NCBI GenBank assembly: GCA_016182605.1
Contig: JACPGE010000002.1
Coordinates: 1 to 54,257, forward strand
Direction of reading: 5' to 3'
Length of the DNA stretch: 54,257 nt
DNA from: Candidatus Hydrogenedentota bacterium
GTDB taxonomy: Bacteria; Hydrogenedentota; Hydrogenedentia; Hydrogenedentales; JAEUWI01
The translations under genes were made by a program, and so were the position numbers. Positions within the stretch are counted from its first letter, which is position 1; each line of letters opens with the position of its first letter. The notes under the pieces were generated by a model. The model ran no database searches. It worked only from the letters and a program-made list of their open reading frames with translations, and had not been told where the DNA came from. Positions 51,522 to 54,257 of this stretch are shown piece by piece.

Positions 51522-53993
51522 ATGGCCACGAAGAAACTGGCGGACAGCAAGAAAAAGACGGCCCCGAAGGGCCACAAGTTGGCGGCGGGAGTAGTGCCAA
51601 GGAAAACGCCGCGCACGCGCAAGCCGGATAACATGACGGTTGAGGCTTGGCAGATCGCATTGCGGCGGGAGTTTGGGCGGGAGCAGGATTTCCAGAGCAA
51701 GAATCTCGGGGAGGCGCCGTTCTTTTCGGATTTTCACGTGAGCAATCCCAAGAGCGGGCGAAGCTACCGGGTGGCGATTCGCGGGGCGGGGCTGGGCGAC
51801 AACTATTGTTCGTGTCCGGACTTTTCCGTGAACACGCTGGGGACCTGCAAGCACATTGAATGGCAGTTGTCGAAACTGATGCGCAAGCGCGGCGGCAAGC
51901 AGGCTTTCGAAGCGGGCTTTCATCCGCCCTACTCCGAGGTTTATCTCCACCATGGGGCGCAACGGGAAGTGCGGTTCCGTGCGGGCACGGCGTGCCCCAA
52001 GCTCTTCTTGCAGTATGCCGATCTGTTTTTTGACGACCGGGGAGCCTTGCGCGGTTCGGCCGGTGCGCGCTTCGAGGAATTTGTGCGGAAGGCCGGGGAG
52101 CAGGCGCACGATGTGCGCATCTATGATGACGCACTGGGCTTTGTGGCGCGGCTGCGCGATGACGCCGCGCGGTGCAAGGCCGTGGAACGGCGCTTCGGCG
52201 CGGACCGGCCCGCGGCGGCGTGGAACAAGCTTTTGAAGGCGCCGCTTTTCCCGTATCAACGGGTGGGCGCGGCTTTTGCGGCCGCGGCAGGGCGCTGCAT
52301 CATCGCGGACGATATGGGACTGGGCAAGACGATCCAGGCGATTGCGGCGGCGGAGATTCTGGCGCAAACGGCGGGGGTGGAGCGCGTGCTTGTGGTGTGT
52401 CCGACAGCGTTGAAACACCAATGGCGGCAGGAGGTGGAGCGGTTTAGCGGGCGCACGGCCACGGTGGTGGAAGGATTCACCCACGAGCGGGCGGCGCTGT
52501 ACAAGCAGGGCGATTTTTTCCTGATCACCAACTACGATGTGGTGCATCGCGATGTGGAGGCGATACGGGGGTGGCAGCCCGACCTGGTGATCCTGGACGA
52601 GGCGCAGCGGATCAAGAACTGGAAAACGCGGCGGGCACAAGCCGTGAAGCAGATCGAATCGGAGCATGCGATTGTGCTCACGGGCACGCCGCTGGAGAAC
52701 CGCCTGGAGGAGCTGCACTCGATCATGGAGTTTGTGGATCGCCATCATCTGGGCCCGCTCTTCCGGTTTCTGCACGAGCACCAGCATGTGGACAACACGG
52801 GCCGGGTGATTGGGTACCGGCGCCTGGACCGGATTAAGGAGAGCCTGGCGGGGATACTGATCCGGCGCCGCAAGAGCGAAGTGCTGAAAGAGTTGCCCGG
52901 ACGCACGGACAAGCATTTTTTTGTGGAGATGACGTCCCAACAGCGCACGATTCACGAGGATAACGCGGAGATCGTGACGAAGATCGTGGCGAAGTGGCGG
53001 CGCTATCATTTTCTGACGGAAGCGGATCAGCGCCGGCTCATGGTGGCGATGCAATTCATGCGGATGAGCTGCAACAGCACCTTTCTGATCGACAAGGAGA
53101 CGGATCACAGCACGAAGATTGACGAGTGCCATCTGTTACTTCGCGATCTCCTGGAGGCCCCGGAGACCAAGGCGGTTGTCTTCAGCCAATGGCTGGGCAC
53201 ACACGAGCTGTTGATTCGGCGGCTGAACGCGGATCGGGTGGGGCATGCGTTCTACCATGGATCGCTGGACAGCAAGGCGCGCAAGGAGGTGCTCGCGCGA
53301 TTCAAGTCCGATCCTGCCTGCCGTGTGCTTCATTGCACGGATTCCGGCGGCGTGGGCCTGAATTTGCAGGAGGCCTCGGTGTTGATCAACATGGATCAGC
53401 CGTGGAATCCCGCGGTGCTGGAGCAGCGTATCGCGCGGATCCACCGATTGGGTCAGCGGAAGCACGTTCAGGTGTATCACTTTGTGTCGCAGGGCACGAT
53501 TGAGCACAGCATGCTCGACGTGTTGAAGTTTAAGACCTCCATGTTTGAAGGCGTGCTTGATGGCGGCGAGAAGGAGGTTTTCCTCGGCGGGACAAAGATG
53601 AAGAAGTTTATGGAGTCCGTGGAACAGGTGACCGAAGCCATGCCCGCGGCGTCTCCTGGCGCACCGGAGCCGGGGGGGCTGGCGTCGGAAGCAGAAGCGC
53701 CAGACGTTCCTGACACGCAAGCCGCGCCACCCGCCACCCCGCCGGACGAAGCGCTGGGCGCTCTGCTCGCCACAGGCGGCGCCCTGCTTGCGCGTTTCGG
53801 TCAGGCCCTTTTGTCGGCGCCGGCCGTGGATGGCGCGGTGGGCCTGGAGCGGCTGGTACACCGGGATGCCAAGACTGGCGTGGCGGAACTGCGGATACCA
53901 CTTGCCAGCCCCGAGGACACGCGGCAGTTGGGCGATCTGCTGGCGGGTTTTGCCGAGGTACTGCGTGGAATGAGCGCGAAAGCGGGACGATAG
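51522..53993 (+). CDS. SWIM zinc-finger SNF2-family helicase
   Basis: An 823-residue cytoplasmic ATPase. Residues 1-40 are a basic tail; residues about 75-115 form a SWIM zinc finger (CSCPDFSVNTLGTCKH) that binds DNA or protein. The SNF2 ATPase core (about 240-460) has DDMGLGKTIQAI, LDEAQRIKNWKTR and LTGTPLENR; the helicase C domain (about 530-680) has VFSQWLGTHE, FYHGSLDSKAR and the arginine finger motif QRIARIHRLGQ. The last 130 residues are Ala/Pro-rich and then helical, not a known domain. SNF2 proteins translocate on duplex DNA, moving or displacing bound proteins; in bacteria some belong to restriction or defence systems, but here no nuclease or methylase lies nearby. Divergent from the synthetase. 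Confidence 0.9.
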   Translation: MATKKLADSKKKTAPKGHKLAAGVVPRKTPRTRKPDNMTVEAWQIALRREFGREQDFQSKNLGEAPFFSDFHVSNPKSGRSYRVAIRGAGLGDNYCSCPDFSVNTLGTCKHIEWQLSKLMRKRGGKQAFEAGFHPPYSEVYLHHGAQREVRFRAGTACPKLFLQYADLFFDDRGALRGSAGARFEEFVRKAGEQAHDVRIYDDALGFVARLRDDAARCKAVERRFGADRPAAAWNKLLKAPLFPYQRVGAAFAAAAGRCIIADDMGLGKTIQAIAAAEILAQTAGVERVLVVCPTALKHQWRQEVERFSGRTATVVEGFTHERAALYKQGDFFLITNYDVVHRDVEAIRGWQPDLVILDEAQRIKNWKTRRAQAVKQIESEHAIVLTGTPLENRLEELHSIMEFVDRHHLGPLFRFLHEHQHVDNTGRVIGYRRLDRIKESLAGILIRRRKSEVLKELPGRTDKHFFVEMTSQQRTIHEDNAEIVTKIVAKWRRYHFLTEADQRRLMVAMQFMRMSCNSTFLIDKETDHSTKIDECHLLLRDLLEAPETKAVVFSQWLGTHELLIRRLNADRVGHAFYHGSLDSKARKEVLARFKSDPACRVLHCTDSGGVGLNLQEASVLINMDQPWNPAVLEQRIARIHRLGQRKHVQVYHFVSQGTIEHSMLDVLKFKTSMFEGVLDGGEKEVFLGGTKMKKFMESVEQVTEAMPAASPGAPEPGGLASEAEAPDVPDTQAAPPATPPDEALGALLATGGALLARFGQALLSAPAVDGAVGLERLVHRDAKTGVAELRIPLASPEDTRQLGDLLAGFAEVLRGMSAKAGR

Positions 53994-54002
53994 CCGGACC
54001 GC

Positions 54003-54023
54003 TTAGCCCGCATATTTCACCAC
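54003..54023 (+). repeat. Exact 21-bp copy of the palindromic element edge
   Basis: Identical to 37145-37165 in the same orientation. It starts 10 bases after the SNF2 helicase stop and is followed by TGTAATTTGGTC and a T-rich tail (54103-54112), which has the look of an insertion sequence or MITE end. No second arm was found before the window ends. The stretch 54024-54207 contains no gene I can support. Confidence 0.6.
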
Positions 54024-54207
54024 CCCGTTGCGTACGTTGGTTCGGAGAGGATTTGCGGGTGTAATTTGGTCAATGCCGCCTTTACGAGGGGTTTGGCTGG
54101 CTTTTTTTGTTGATCCGGACACACTTCCCCCTTTCCCCCACGTTCTTATCGCGCCGGCTTGCCTCGCACCGCGAGGCATTCGCCCGTGGGGGGAGCGCTG
54201 CAGGGGT

Positions 54208-54257
54208 CTACGTACGCAGGGGATAGTTCTCGAGGTTGCGCAGGGCTTGGGTGAAGA
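54208..54257 (-). CDS. C-terminal end of an unidentified gene (partial)
   Basis: Reading inward from the window edge on the minus strand, a frame with plausible coding composition (FTQALRNLENYPLRT) ends at TAG (54210-54208). It is too short to identify, and only the last 15 residues are in view. It would be the neighbour beyond the right edge, convergent with the SNF2 helicase. Confidence 0.3.
   Translation of the reverse strand, partial: FTQALRNLENYPLRT

Overview
The window is about 54 kb of GC-rich bacterial chromosome carrying roughly 30 real genes plus a lot of repeat-rich intergenic DNA. No rRNA, tRNA, CRISPR array or replication origin was recognised. The organism looks like an uncultivated Gram-negative bacterium of the planctomycete/lentisphaera-like world. 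My best single guess is Candidatus Hydrogenedentota. The support is a secreted protein with a long (Gly-Glu)n linker, two EF-hand loops and a C-terminal anchor, a DUF1559-type pseudopilin, Type I cytochrome c-quinoprotein fusions, very large hybrid histidine kinases, and repeats typical of these phyla. This assignment is an inference; no marker gene in the window proves it.

Layout. 1-4.5 kb: the 5' end of a group II intron (minus strand) lies just downstream of a terminator-like hairpin that follows a redoxin/cytochrome c/copper-monooxygenase fusion gene. A transposase remnant and two 245-base direct repeats bracketing a small membrane-protein gene follow. 4.5-9.2 kb: pseudopilin, ankyrin lipoprotein, methyltransferase, aldo/keto reductase, rhodanese. 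9.3-13.9 kb: a hybrid histidine kinase and an HTH-receiver regulator with a consensus promoter. 14-19.6 kb: a translationally coupled minus-strand operon of a JAMM-DinG helicase fusion, glucose-6-phosphate isomerase and a membrane protein. 19.7-27 kb: a secreted DUF4832-type protein with the GE linker, a CHASE4-GGDEF diguanylate cyclase, and a 1190-residue fusion of TIM barrel, LamG, quinoprotein propeller and cytochrome c.

27-28.1 kb is a gene-free mosaic of dispersed repeats. 28.1-37.1 kb: a stand-alone cyclic-nucleotide-binding protein, a secreted helical-barrel enzyme, a second giant hybrid kinase, a PqqD-like/MEMO protein and a pair of related membrane proteins. 37.1-44.5 kb: a nested palindromic element, a DinB/YfiT-like protein, an esterase plus second quinoprotein-cytochrome c gene, glmS, and a REP-associated transposase element with terminal inverted repeats. 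44.5-54 kb: a nitronate monooxygenase behind a perfect sigma70-type promoter; a minus-strand run of an A-T-TE synthetase, a GDSL hydrolase, an alpha/beta hydrolase and a two-helix membrane protein; a SWIM-SNF2 helicase; and the tail of a further gene.

How it fits together: the extracytoplasmic proteins (two quinoproteins with inserted haem domains, the redoxin fusion, esterases, GDSL hydrolase, helical-barrel enzyme) suggest periplasmic oxidation and breakdown of carbohydrates or plant-type polymers coupled to the respiratory chain. Signalling is by large hybrid kinases, a c-di-GMP cyclase and a cNMP-binding protein. The two most unusual assemblies are the TIM barrel-LamG-quinoprotein-cytochrome c fusion (23448-27020) and the A-T-TE synthetase cluster (45997-51206), whose adenylation domain appears to lack the aspartate that normally binds an amino group.
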